A DNA stretch of 13,420 nucleotides. It comes from Candidatus Gerdarchaeota archaeon (GTDB lineage Archaea > Asgardarchaeota > Heimdallarchaeia > JABLTI01). This document shows, one piece after another, positions 6,701-13,420 of the stretch. A program made the position numbers and the translations under genes. Position 1 is the stretch's first letter. Each line of letters starts with the position of its first letter. The notes below the pieces were generated by a model. That model did not search any database and was not told where the DNA came from. It saw only the letters and a list, made by a program, of their open reading frames with translations. The stretch is from assembly GCA_016840945.1 (NCBI GenBank), contig JAEORJ010000263.1:1-13420 (forward strand), written 5' to 3'.

Positions 6701-7845
6701 CTGATAAATATTAATGGCAGGATAGCTAATGGTAATAACACTTCTATTACAGGAATCATAACACTGTTTGTAGATGTTGGAGTGTTCATTTGAATTTCTG
6801 ACCAAGACATTTCTGTTGTGTTAAAAATCCAAAAATCACCCATAGCAATAGAGCCAAATCCTTTAGTTCCTCCAAATAGGAATAAATTGTCAAGTTCTTC
6901 ATGATAAACCATAGCTGTAAGAAATCTAGACTCAGGATGTGGCATAGAAGAATATTCTGTACAATCTGAAGCTGAAATATTATAAACTACTGTTGTTCCT
7001 AAAGCTGATTCTGTATAATCATCATTTCTACCACCAAAAACGAAAAGTTGTTTTCGTTCATTAGCTATTGTCATTGTATGCCAATAACGGGTTATTGGTG
7101 TATGTAAAGGATTTAATTGTGTCCAAGTCAAATTTGTAGCATTAAATATCCATATGTCATTTGTATAGGATATAGCATCTCTGCCAGCAAATAACAATCC
7201 AACTTGGTTAATTGCATCGAAAACCATTTGTTGGCCATATCTAGCTGATGGAGCAATTTCTGGGTCTATTTCAATCCACGTTTGATTATTGGTATAAAAA
7301 ATCCATGTATCATTATATTTAGTATCATATTGTGAATATCCACCAAAAACAACCACCCCTTCAATTGTTGGATCATAGTAAATTCCCATATCACTTCTTG
7401 CAGCAGGCTTTATTACCTTACTTAATTCAGTCCAATTGCTAGTTGTTATATCATAAAGCCAGAGATCATTTAATCTAACATAGGTACTAGTACTTAATCC
7501 ACCAAATAGAATTATTTGATTTTTATCATGATCATAAACAAATCCATGACTCATTCTAGGAGAAGGTTTTACAGTATCTGACATTTTTTGCCATATTCTT
7601 GTTTCTAAATTTAAACACCATAAATATGGTAAATCAATCTCTGATTCATAAGTGAAATCACCACCAAAAAGGTATATGTTTTCATCAGTAGTGCAATAAA
7701 CCATTCGATGACCATATCTAGATAATGGTATTTCCTCATTCGTATTTGTTTGACCTGAAACAATGTAAAGTGAATTAATTAAGTTTAATAAAATAAGAAT
7801 GATAACTAGAAAAATTGAGTTCTTTTTTCTTCTATAAAATTTCAT
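6688..7845 (-). CDS. Membrane-anchored Kelch-repeat beta-propeller protein
   Basis: This is a 385-residue surface protein. Residues 1-32 form a signal peptide (FYRRKK, hydrophobic core, then IVSGQT). Six Kelch blades follow, with glycine pairs after a hydrophobic strand (IYLFGG, IILFGG, VVVFGG, LFVFGG, LFLFGG; one blade reads LLFAGR) and the partner strands WCLNLETRIWQ, LWLYDITTSNW, TWIFYTNNQTW, IWIFNATNLTW and FWIFNTTEMSW. A closing hydrophobic helix at about 361-380 and RKKR put the propeller outside with a C-terminal anchor. Several NxT/S sites could be glycosylated. ATG 7845 is preferred because GGTGGGTGG lies just upstream; GTG 7857 would add four residues (MGGF) from inside that site. 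It shares the anchored-propeller design with the giant protein at 1-5335. A binding role is inferred. Confidence 0.88.
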   Translation of the reverse strand: MKFYRRKKNSIFLVIILILLNLINSLYIVSGQTNTNEEIPLSRYGHRMVYCTTDENIYLFGGDFTYESEIDLPYLWCLNLETRIWQKMSDTVKPSPRMSHGFVYDHDKNQIILFGGLSTSTYVRLNDLWLYDITTSNWTELSKVIKPAARSDMGIYYDPTIEGVVVFGGYSQYDTKYNDTWIFYTNNQTWIEIDPEIAPSARYGQQMVFDAINQVGLLFAGRDAISYTNDIWIFNATNLTWTQLNPLHTPITRYWHTMTIANERKQLFVFGGRNDDYTESALGTTVVYNISASDCTEYSSMPHPESRFLTAMVYHEELDNLFLFGGTKGFGSIAMGDFWIFNTTEMSWSEIQMNTPTSTNSVMIPVIEVLLPLAILPLIFIRKKR

Positions 7846-7880
7846 AAAACCACCCACCTATACAATATATTCCATTGATG

Positions 7881-7890
7881 CGATATATTT
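7881..7890 (-). promoter_or_regulatory. Candidate TATA box for the Kelch gene
   Basis: AAATATATCG on the minus strand lies about 40 bases before ATG 7845. It predicts transcription start near 7860, just ahead of the GGTGG ribosome-binding site. Together with the T-run at 7924-7934, it suggests the Kelch gene is transcribed apart from the upstream TPR gene. Confidence 0.35.
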
Positions 7891-7923
7891 AGTTTTTCTC
7901 TAATCTAAATAGAGATGATATGT

Positions 7924-7934
7924 AAAAAAGAAAA
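7924..7934 (-). terminator. T-run terminator after the TPR gene
   Basis: On the minus strand the sequence reads TTTTCTTTTTT about 40 bases after the TPR stop codon, with no strong stem before it. This is the usual form of an archaeal U-tract terminator. Confidence 0.45.
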
Positions 7935-7973
7935 TCATGGAAATAGAATCATTTCAAATTCGTATTTTTAATT

Positions 7974-10295
7974 CTATTTCTTGAATTCTTTGAGTATGTC
8001 ATCAATAACATAATCCATACCCAATTTACCATAAATGCGTTCTAAATTTAGCTGATAGAGTTTATTTTGTGGATCAAAGGACAAAGCTTTCTTGTAATAT
8101 TCCATTGATTTTTCTAAATCATTTTTCTTTTCAAAGCCAATACCAAGGAGATTCAAAGCCACAGAATAATTAGGATTTAAATCAATAGTTTTCGTCCATA
8201 ACTCGATCGCTTTATCGAGATTGCCTTTCTCAAAGAACATTTGGCCCATACTACTCATCGCCAAATAATCATCAGGGTAGTGTTCGATAGTTTTTTCAAA
8301 AAATTCTTGAGATTTCTCATAATTTTTTAAGACCATATAATAGAAGGCAATGTTGTAGAGAGCCATTTGATTCTCGGGTTGAATTCGCAATGCATTTTGA
8401 TAACAATTAACAGCTTCCTCAAATTCATCTCTTTCAGCATAAATTACAGCTAATTTCATCCAAGCATTAAGGTAATTTTGTTCTATGGATATAGTTTTCT
8501 TAAAGAATTTAATTGCTTCATCAACATTACCTAGCAATTGATGAGTGTAACCAATATTATACCAAACATATGCTTTATCAACCTCAAATTTTGATACTTC
8601 AAGAAAAGTGTCCAAAGCTTGTTTATAATCACCTAAACCTAAATAACATCGCCCTATCTGGTTGAGAACATCAGCATCATTAGGATATTTTTCAATTATT
8701 TTTTGATAATTGGAAATAGAATCCTTATAATTCCCGAGATCGAAATTTATTTCAGCCATTTCAAACCAGGCATCAAAATATTCGGGATAAAATTTAACTG
8801 CTAATTCGTAATTTTCAAGTGCTTTATCAAATTGCTGCAATCGTCTATAAGTTAGACCAATATTATAATAAGCAACTTCTTTACGGTCGATATTGACTAA
8901 AGCTTTCTCAAAATAATCAAGTGCTTTATCATAGTCCTTTAAAGTTAGATAACAACGACCTATATCATTGATAATTCCTGGATGATCAGGATAGAATTCC
9001 AATTCTTTATTTAATGAATCGATTGCTATCTCAACTTGACCTATTTCTAGATACAAAATATTCAATCTTGAAAGCGCTTGAGCATATTGTGGATTTAGTT
9101 CTAAAGTTTTCTTTAATAATTCAATAGCTTTATCTACATTCCCCTCTTGCTTTGCGGTCATTGCTAAATTATAATAAGCAAGATAATATGTATTATCAAA
9201 TTGTAATGCTTTTTCATACAACTCTTTTGCTTTCTTGAAATCTTGTTTATGAAGGTAAGTATTTCCCATATTGAGCCATAGTACAGGATTATTTGGATCA
9301 ATCTTTATTGCCCGTTCAAAAAGAGCAATCGACTCATCTAAACGGCCCAAATAATCATATATCTGCCCAACTTTGTTTAATATCTCGAGATTATCAGGTT
9401 GGGCTTCCAAAGCTTTTTCCCAATAAGGAGTAACTTTTGTTACATCACCCATCATGCTAAAACATTCTTCAAGGTTATAAAGAGCTCTTAGATAAAATGG
9501 TAGAATTTTCAATGCTTTTCTGAAATACTCATTTGCTTCTGTTAAATTGTTTAATCGAAGGTTAACTACCCCCAAGCCATTTAAAGTGATATAATCCTTG
9601 GGTTCAAGTGATAAAGCTTTTAGATAATACTTGATAGCTTTTTCAGAATCATTTTTGAATTGATAACATAAACCAGCATTCGACCAGCTTTTGAAATCTC
9701 GAGAATTTAATTCAATGGCTTTTTCGAAAGCCTCTAATGCTTTATCTACTAATTGCATCGAGAAATGAATATTCCCAAGTAGAAACCATAGAAAATTGTT
9801 CTTATCATCAACAGATATTGCAGCTTCAGCATATTTTAATGCTAAGTCATGCTTTCCTAGCTGTTCATATGTTGATGCCAAATTTATTAACGCATCAAGG
9901 AATTTTGGATCTACCTCTAGAGCTTCCTCATAGTATTTTAGCGCTTTTTCTATATCTCCTTCTAAGCTAAAAATATAACCCATTTTGTTTAAAGTAATGG
10001 GATCTTTTGAATTAATAGCTAATGCTTCTGAAAACGAATCCAATGCTTTTGTGAAATTTTCAATTTTAATGTATTCATTACCTAATTCACGCCAATTTTC
10101 AAGGCTATTAGGTGTAACTTCAACTTGTTTTTCTAGTGATTTAATATCTTTTATTTTTTCACCTGAAGAAGAAGAATAATAAGATGATTCATGACTTAAA
10201 TTATCTAATTCTGGTTTTGCCTGTTCATTATTACAATTAGAACATTCACGTTCACCTTCTTCCAGCTCTTTTCCACAATTTTTGCACTTCATCAT
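7974..10295 (-). CDS. Zinc-ribbon plus 20-repeat TPR scaffold protein
   Basis: This is a 773-residue soluble protein. It opens with a small zinc ribbon (CKNC...CSNC, cysteines in two CxxC knuckles within residues 4-21). A Ser/Tyr-rich linker follows (SSYYSSSSGEK). Then come 20 tetratricopeptide repeats, at about residues 65-744, each 34 residues with no insertion between them. The repeats show the W/L..LG..Y......A...Y..AL...P pattern (e.g. LGNEYIKIENFTKAL, MGNTYLHKQDFKKAK). A final partial helix pair ends in LKEFKK. Such arrays fold into a superhelix that binds peptides or partner proteins; the partner is unknown. There is no signal peptide, so it is cytosolic. ATG 10295 is chosen because GGTG lies 7 bases upstream; TTG 10301 would add two residues. 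It is divergent from the ABC operon and upstream of the Kelch gene on the same strand. Confidence 0.92.
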   Translation of the reverse strand: MMKCKNCGKELEEGERECSNCNNEQAKPELDNLSHESSYYSSSSGEKIKDIKSLEKQVEVTPNSLENWRELGNEYIKIENFTKALDSFSEALAINSKDPITLNKMGYIFSLEGDIEKALKYYEEALEVDPKFLDALINLASTYEQLGKHDLALKYAEAAISVDDKNNFLWFLLGNIHFSMQLVDKALEAFEKAIELNSRDFKSWSNAGLCYQFKNDSEKAIKYYLKALSLEPKDYITLNGLGVVNLRLNNLTEANEYFRKALKILPFYLRALYNLEECFSMMGDVTKVTPYWEKALEAQPDNLEILNKVGQIYDYLGRLDESIALFERAIKIDPNNPVLWLNMGNTYLHKQDFKKAKELYEKALQFDNTYYLAYYNLAMTAKQEGNVDKAIELLKKTLELNPQYAQALSRLNILYLEIGQVEIAIDSLNKELEFYPDHPGIINDIGRCYLTLKDYDKALDYFEKALVNIDRKEVAYYNIGLTYRRLQQFDKALENYELAVKFYPEYFDAWFEMAEINFDLGNYKDSISNYQKIIEKYPNDADVLNQIGRCYLGLGDYKQALDTFLEVSKFEVDKAYVWYNIGYTHQLLGNVDEAIKFFKKTISIEQNYLNAWMKLAVIYAERDEFEEAVNCYQNALRIQPENQMALYNIAFYYMVLKNYEKSQEFFEKTIEHYPDDYLAMSSMGQMFFEKGNLDKAIELWTKTIDLNPNYSVALNLLGIGFEKKNDLEKSMEYYKKALSFDPQNKLYQLNLERIYGKLGMDYVIDDILKEFKK

Positions 10296-10341
10296 TTTCA
10301 AACACCAGAGAATTTATGTATAATTCATTACTAAAATGACC

Positions 10342-10347
10342 TTTAAA
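10342..10347 (-). promoter_or_regulatory. Candidate TATA box for the TPR gene
   Basis: TTTAAA within AAATTTAAAGG on the minus strand lies about 50 bases before ATG 10295 and predicts a transcription start near 10318, leaving a short leader with the GGTG site. Base composition makes this uncertain. Confidence 0.35.
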
Positions 10348-10416
10348 TTTGTCCCCATTGGCAAATTTCTTGTCGCGATTTTATTTAGTATCATTTATTA
10401 GAGCTAAAATATCAAT

Positions 10417-10436
10417 CTAGTATTAACTAGTATTAT
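10417..10436. promoter_or_regulatory. Direct repeat, possible operator upstream of the ABC operon
   Basis: Two consecutive 10-base units, CTAGTATTAA and CTAGTATTAT, lie about 60-80 bases before the ABC ATPase start. One helical turn between copies would put bound protein on one DNA face. The two CTAG ends also form a loose palindrome around TATTAA. The basal promoter is unclear: TTTAATTTAA at 10463-10472 is too close to TTG 10497 to leave room for its ribosome-binding site. Confidence 0.3.
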
Positions 10437-10496
10437 CTGTAAATGAAAAATTCTAGCTTTGCTTTAATTTAATGTGGAATTATTGGTGGGTAATTA

Positions 10497-11438
10497 TTGA
10501 AGAATGATGACTATGCTATTGAGGTTAAAAATTTAGTGAAGAAATATGATGATGTTATTGCTGTAAATAATATCTCTTTTAGCATTAAAAAAGGAGAAGT
10601 TTTCGCATTCTTAGGTCCAAATGGTGCAGGGAAAACAACTACTGTCGAGATAATTGAAGGTGTAAGGAAACCGACAAGTGGAGAAGTAAAATTACTTGGC
10701 TATGATGTTACCAAGAAAAGTGATTTAAATGAAGTAAAAAGACTAATTGGAACATTACCTCAAGATTTTAGCACTCATTGGGATTTAACGGTATATGAAA
10801 ATATTCGCTATTGGTGTAGATTATATGATAAATCATTGAATCCAATGGATTTAATCAAATTGGTAAAATTAGGAGATAAATGGAAGGTTAAATACAAAAA
10901 CCTTTCAGGGGGAATGAAACGAAAATTAGGAATAGCTATTGCTCTTGTTAATGACCCTGAAGTTGTTTTTCTTGATGAACCAACAACTGGTTTAGATCCT
11001 CGAGCTCGCAGGGATACTTGGGAGATAATTGAAGGATTAAAAGAGCAAGGGAAAACCATTTTCCTTACTAGCCACTATATGGAGGAAGCTCAAGTTTTAG
11101 CAGATATTGTTGCGGTAATTCATAAAGGCGAAATTATCGCGATGGGTACACCAACAGAATTAATCGATAAATATGGTGGCGACAATAAAATAATAATTCG
11201 TTGCCCTTCTCGAGATGTCTCTAGTCAAGTTCATCAATTATTATTTAAAATGGGCCCTCTCGAGAATGAAGAGGGTGATATAATCGTTTCTACAAAAGAA
11301 GGTCGCTTATCACAAATAGTTGATTTGCTAGAGGATAACAGTATTCACTACTCAGATATAATTACACAAAGACCAACGCTAGAAGATGTTTTTTTGGTTT
11401 TAACAGGTGAAACTCTTCAAACAGTAAGTAGTAGTTAA
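10497..11438 (+). CDS. ABC-2 type exporter ATP-binding protein
   Basis: This is a 313-residue ATPase that powers the exporter formed with the two downstream permeases. All nucleotide-binding motifs are present: Walker A GPNGAGKTT (40-48), Q-loop Gln89, signature LSGGMKRK (136-143), Walker B VVFLDEP (156-162), D-loop GLDP and switch His193. The C-terminal extension (about 230-313) ends in PTLEDVFLVLTGE, typical of the DrrA/CcmA-like drug, polysaccharide or lipid exporter ATPases. The stretch between Q-loop and signature looks several residues shorter than usual, which could affect pairing with the permeases. TTG 10497 is supported by GGTGGG six bases upstream. The stop codon abuts the next gene's GTG. 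The cargo cannot be read from the sequence. Confidence 0.95.
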   Translation: MKNDDYAIEVKNLVKKYDDVIAVNNISFSIKKGEVFAFLGPNGAGKTTTVEIIEGVRKPTSGEVKLLGYDVTKKSDLNEVKRLIGTLPQDFSTHWDLTVYENIRYWCRLYDKSLNPMDLIKLVKLGDKWKVKYKNLSGGMKRKLGIAIALVNDPEVVFLDEPTTGLDPRARRDTWEIIEGLKEQGKTIFLTSHYMEEAQVLADIVAVIHKGEIIAMGTPTELIDKYGGDNKIIIRCPSRDVSSQVHQLLFKMGPLENEEGDIIVSTKEGRLSQIVDLLEDNSIHYSDIITQRPTLEDVFLVLTGETLQTVSSS

Positions 11439-12611
11439 GTGATAGAGATGGCAAAAATTACTAAAAAAATAGCCAGCAGTTTTAGAAGGCTTTATGCTGA
11501 AATTGAAAGTCAAACACTACTTTGGTTTAGAGATAAAATGTCATTATTTTTCTCAATACTATTTCCAATTATCATTATACTTATCTTTGGATTTGTTTTT
11601 GGAGGAGCAGCAGAACAAAGCTATCAGCTATATTATTTGAATGAAGATTTAAATGAATCAGGTCAACCTTTTGAACCTGTGAATGAATTATTAACTAATA
11701 TTGAATCACGTTTTGAAAACGTTAATCTCAATAGTGTTGATTTTAATACAACTGAAATGACCCCCACCAATTGGATGTTGGAAAATGAGATAAGAAATTT
11801 AATTATCATTCCTTATGGTTGGTCAACCAATCTGACAAATCCTGATCCGCTGGTTAATGCTACAATTCAATTTTATTATGACCCAACATATACTAGTGCA
11901 TTGACCATCTTAGAAGTTGTAGGAAGTGTGGTTAAGGAGGTAAATAGCGAGGTTTTAGGGATAACAATTTTTATTGGCACAGAATTTGTTGAAACCCCTG
12001 GTAGAGAAAATCTTCGAATTGTTGATTTTTATGTTCCTGGTGTTATTGGTATAACCATTTCGACTGCAGGTATGATTGGTCTTGTGAATTTCACTAAAGC
12101 TGAGAAAAATTATGGAATTCTCTACAAGAAAAGCAGCACTCCATTAAAGAAATGGGAGTGGTCATTAGCTAAATTATTAGTAGAAGTAATTAAAGGATTA
12201 GTCATAGCAATCATCACAGTGTTAACAGCAGTCATAGCATTCCGTTTTCCATTAACTATGCTTCATCCCTTAATGTTAGTGGTAATATTTTTTGGGGCAA
12301 TGACATTTGGTGGAATTGGTTTAATCTTTGTTCGATTGATAAAAAATCCTGATGCTGTAACAGCTGCAACTATGAGTTTTACTTTTCCTCAAATGTTCCT
12401 TGCAGGAGCTATTTTCCCACTTGAACTAATGCCAGAAGGATTACGGATTGTAGCAAAATTCTTTCCGCTTTATTATATTTCTGAAGCAATGAGAGATCTT
12501 ATGCTTGATTCTACAATTAATCAAGTTTGGCCGAATTTAGGAATAACCATTGCTATGGGGTTAGTATTTTTCATTATTGGGATTTTAATTTCTGATTGGA
12601 GGAAGGAATAG
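11439..12611 (+). CDS. ABC-2 type exporter permease, first subunit
   Basis: This is a 390-residue membrane protein of the ABC2_membrane_3 kind. After a cytosolic start with an elbow-like region (AEIESQTLLWFRDK), TM1 lies at about 35-56 (FPIIIILIFGFVFG). An outside domain of about 140 residues (57-197) follows, then five more helices near 198-217, 247-268, 275-300, 308-328 and 367-385. The diagnostic ABC-2 stretch LAGAIFPLELMPEGLR with FPLYYISEAMRD is clear. The annotated GTG follows the ATPase stop directly. ATG 11448 is an equally good start, because GTGAT (matching the anti-Shine-Dalgarno) would then sit four bases before it. It is twelve bases from the next permease, so the three genes are almost surely co-transcribed. 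Confidence 0.93.
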   Translation: MIEMAKITKKIASSFRRLYAEIESQTLLWFRDKMSLFFSILFPIIIILIFGFVFGGAAEQSYQLYYLNEDLNESGQPFEPVNELLTNIESRFENVNLNSVDFNTTEMTPTNWMLENEIRNLIIIPYGWSTNLTNPDPLVNATIQFYYDPTYTSALTILEVVGSVVKEVNSEVLGITIFIGTEFVETPGRENLRIVDFYVPGVIGITISTAGMIGLVNFTKAEKNYGILYKKSSTPLKKWEWSLAKLLVEVIKGLVIAIITVLTAVIAFRFPLTMLHPLMLVVIFFGAMTFGGIGLIFVRLIKNPDAVTAATMSFTFPQMFLAGAIFPLELMPEGLRIVAKFFPLYYISEAMRDLMLDSTINQVWPNLGITIAMGLVFFIIGILISDWRKE

Positions 12612-12623
12612 GAGAATAGCATC

Positions 12624-13420
12624 ATGACAAATAAAAAAACAACTGAAAAAAACAAGCAAAGTAGTATTCTTTTAAGCATTAAGCTATTCTTCAAACGTAT
12701 TGATAATGAATTAGAAACAAATTTTCGTAAATGGATTCGTTCACCAACAACGATTTTTTTCACGCTTCTTTATCCAATAATTTTCATTTTAATATTAGGA
12801 TCAATATTCTCAGGCATTGAGGAGCCTTTTAGCTTTGAGTTATATGTTCAAAATAAAGACCAAGGTGTTGATCTTGGTTATACAACTTATAATTTCTGGA
12901 ATGATACAATAGAACCTATTATAACTGGTATAAATAATAGCGATAATGAATCTTTAATCAATGTTCTAGATGTACCATTAATTGATGGTGAAGGTGCCAA
13001 TATCTCGGCAGGAATTTATCTGGAACAACAAGAAGGATATATCTGTGTAGTTATACCAGAGACATTTACTGCGAAAGTGCTATCAAAAACTCCTGTAAAT
13101 CTAACAATAATAAGTGTGGAGACAGTGCAAAGTGCGGGTATAGTATCTGAAATTTTATTGAATATCCTTTATGATTTTAATATTGGTTTTAATAATGAAA
13201 CATATAAAGTGCAACTAGAAACAGTTGATTTTCTGGTTGGCGAAGAAATAACATATGTTGAGTATCTTTTACCAGGAATGATTGCCATCACTTTTATGAA
13301 CAATGCATTGATGAGTACTATTACTCGATTCAATTATAATCGTACCACAGGATTCTTTAAAAAACTCTCGAGTAGCCCTATGAGAAGAGCTGATTTTGTA
13401 ACCTCAGAAATGATTTGGCA
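12624..13420 (+). CDS. ABC-2 type exporter permease, second subunit (3' end cut by window)
   Basis: The frame is open from ATG 12624 to the window end (265 residues seen). GGAG nine bases upstream supports the start. It has a long charged, Lys-rich cytosolic start (TNKKTTEKNKQ), an elbow-like segment (NELETNFRKWIRSP), TM1 at about 42-63 (IFFTLLYPIIFILILGSIFSG), an outside domain of about 150 residues, and the second helix (YLLPGMIAITFMNNALMS). The cytosolic loop that follows (FKKLSSSPMRRADF) matches YKKSSTPLKKWEW in the first permease. The outside domains of the two permeases share little obvious sequence, so they are paralogues that likely form a heterodimer on the ATPase encoded at 10497. 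At least four more helices should lie beyond the window. Confidence 0.9.
   Translation, partial: MTNKKTTEKNKQSSILLSIKLFFKRIDNELETNFRKWIRSPTTIFFTLLYPIIFILILGSIFSGIEEPFSFELYVQNKDQGVDLGYTTYNFWNDTIEPIITGINNSDNESLINVLDVPLIDGEGANISAGIYLEQQEGYICVVIPETFTAKVLSKTPVNLTIISVETVQSAGIVSEILLNILYDFNIGFNNETYKVQLETVDFLVGEEITYVEYLLPGMIAITFMNNALMSTITRFNYNRTTGFFKKLSSSPMRRADFVTSEMIW

Noticed and set aside
9737..10179. Two plus-strand open frames opposite the TPR gene
   Set aside because: They are antisense to regular TPR repeats, with no ribosome-binding site and low-complexity translation.
10808..11059. A minus-strand open frame of 83 residues
   Set aside because: It is antisense to the ABC signature and Walker B region of a well-supported ATPase.
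12521..12763. A minus-strand open frame of 80 residues
   Set aside because: It spans the junction of the two permeases on the opposite strand and mirrors their hydrophobic and Lys-rich codons.

Overview
The window is AT-rich and looks archaeal. TATA-like boxes sit about 25 bases before likely transcript starts, several genes begin with TTG or GTG, Shine-Dalgarno matches are of the GGTG/GAGG kind, and T-runs rather than stem-loops follow stop codons. The mix of huge Asp-rich calcium-repeat surface proteins, Kelch propellers with a C-terminal membrane anchor, long TPR proteins with a zinc ribbon, and a small helical domain behind a surface receptor is what I associate with Asgard (Promethearchaeota) genomes, possibly the Heimdall/Loki side. 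This assignment is inference; no rRNA or other marker is present.

Layout. (1) Bases 1-5335, minus strand: one enormous open reading frame that leaves the window at base 1 (1778 residues visible). It has a signal peptide, a beta-propeller of about eight FG-GAP/VCBS-like blades, about 50 thrombospondin-type-3-like DxDxDG repeats, one transmembrane helix and the start of a cytoplasmic domain. (2) A 209-base divergent promoter region with a perfect 10+10 inverted repeat. (3) Bases 5545-6664, plus strand: a small membrane-anchored protein resembling the BP74 domain, then a nucleotidyltransferase-fold protein. (4) Bases 6688-10295, minus strand: a membrane-anchored Kelch propeller, with a 20-repeat TPR protein carrying an N-terminal zinc ribbon upstream of it. 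(5) A 201-base divergent promoter region. (6) Bases 10497-13420, plus strand: a tightly packed ABC-2 exporter operon with one ATPase and two permeases, the second cut by the window end.

How they fit together. Four or five of the seven genes act at or across the membrane. Two carry beta-propellers on the outside with a C-terminal membrane helix, and the giant one adds a calcium-binding stalk plus an intracellular domain, the layout of an adhesion or sensing receptor. The ABC genes make a self-contained exporter with two different permeases. I see no mobile element, CRISPR array, tRNA or rRNA, and no gene-free stretch over 300 bases. The most unusual object is the giant surface protein, including its 144-base tandem-repeat array and its cytoplasmic tail.
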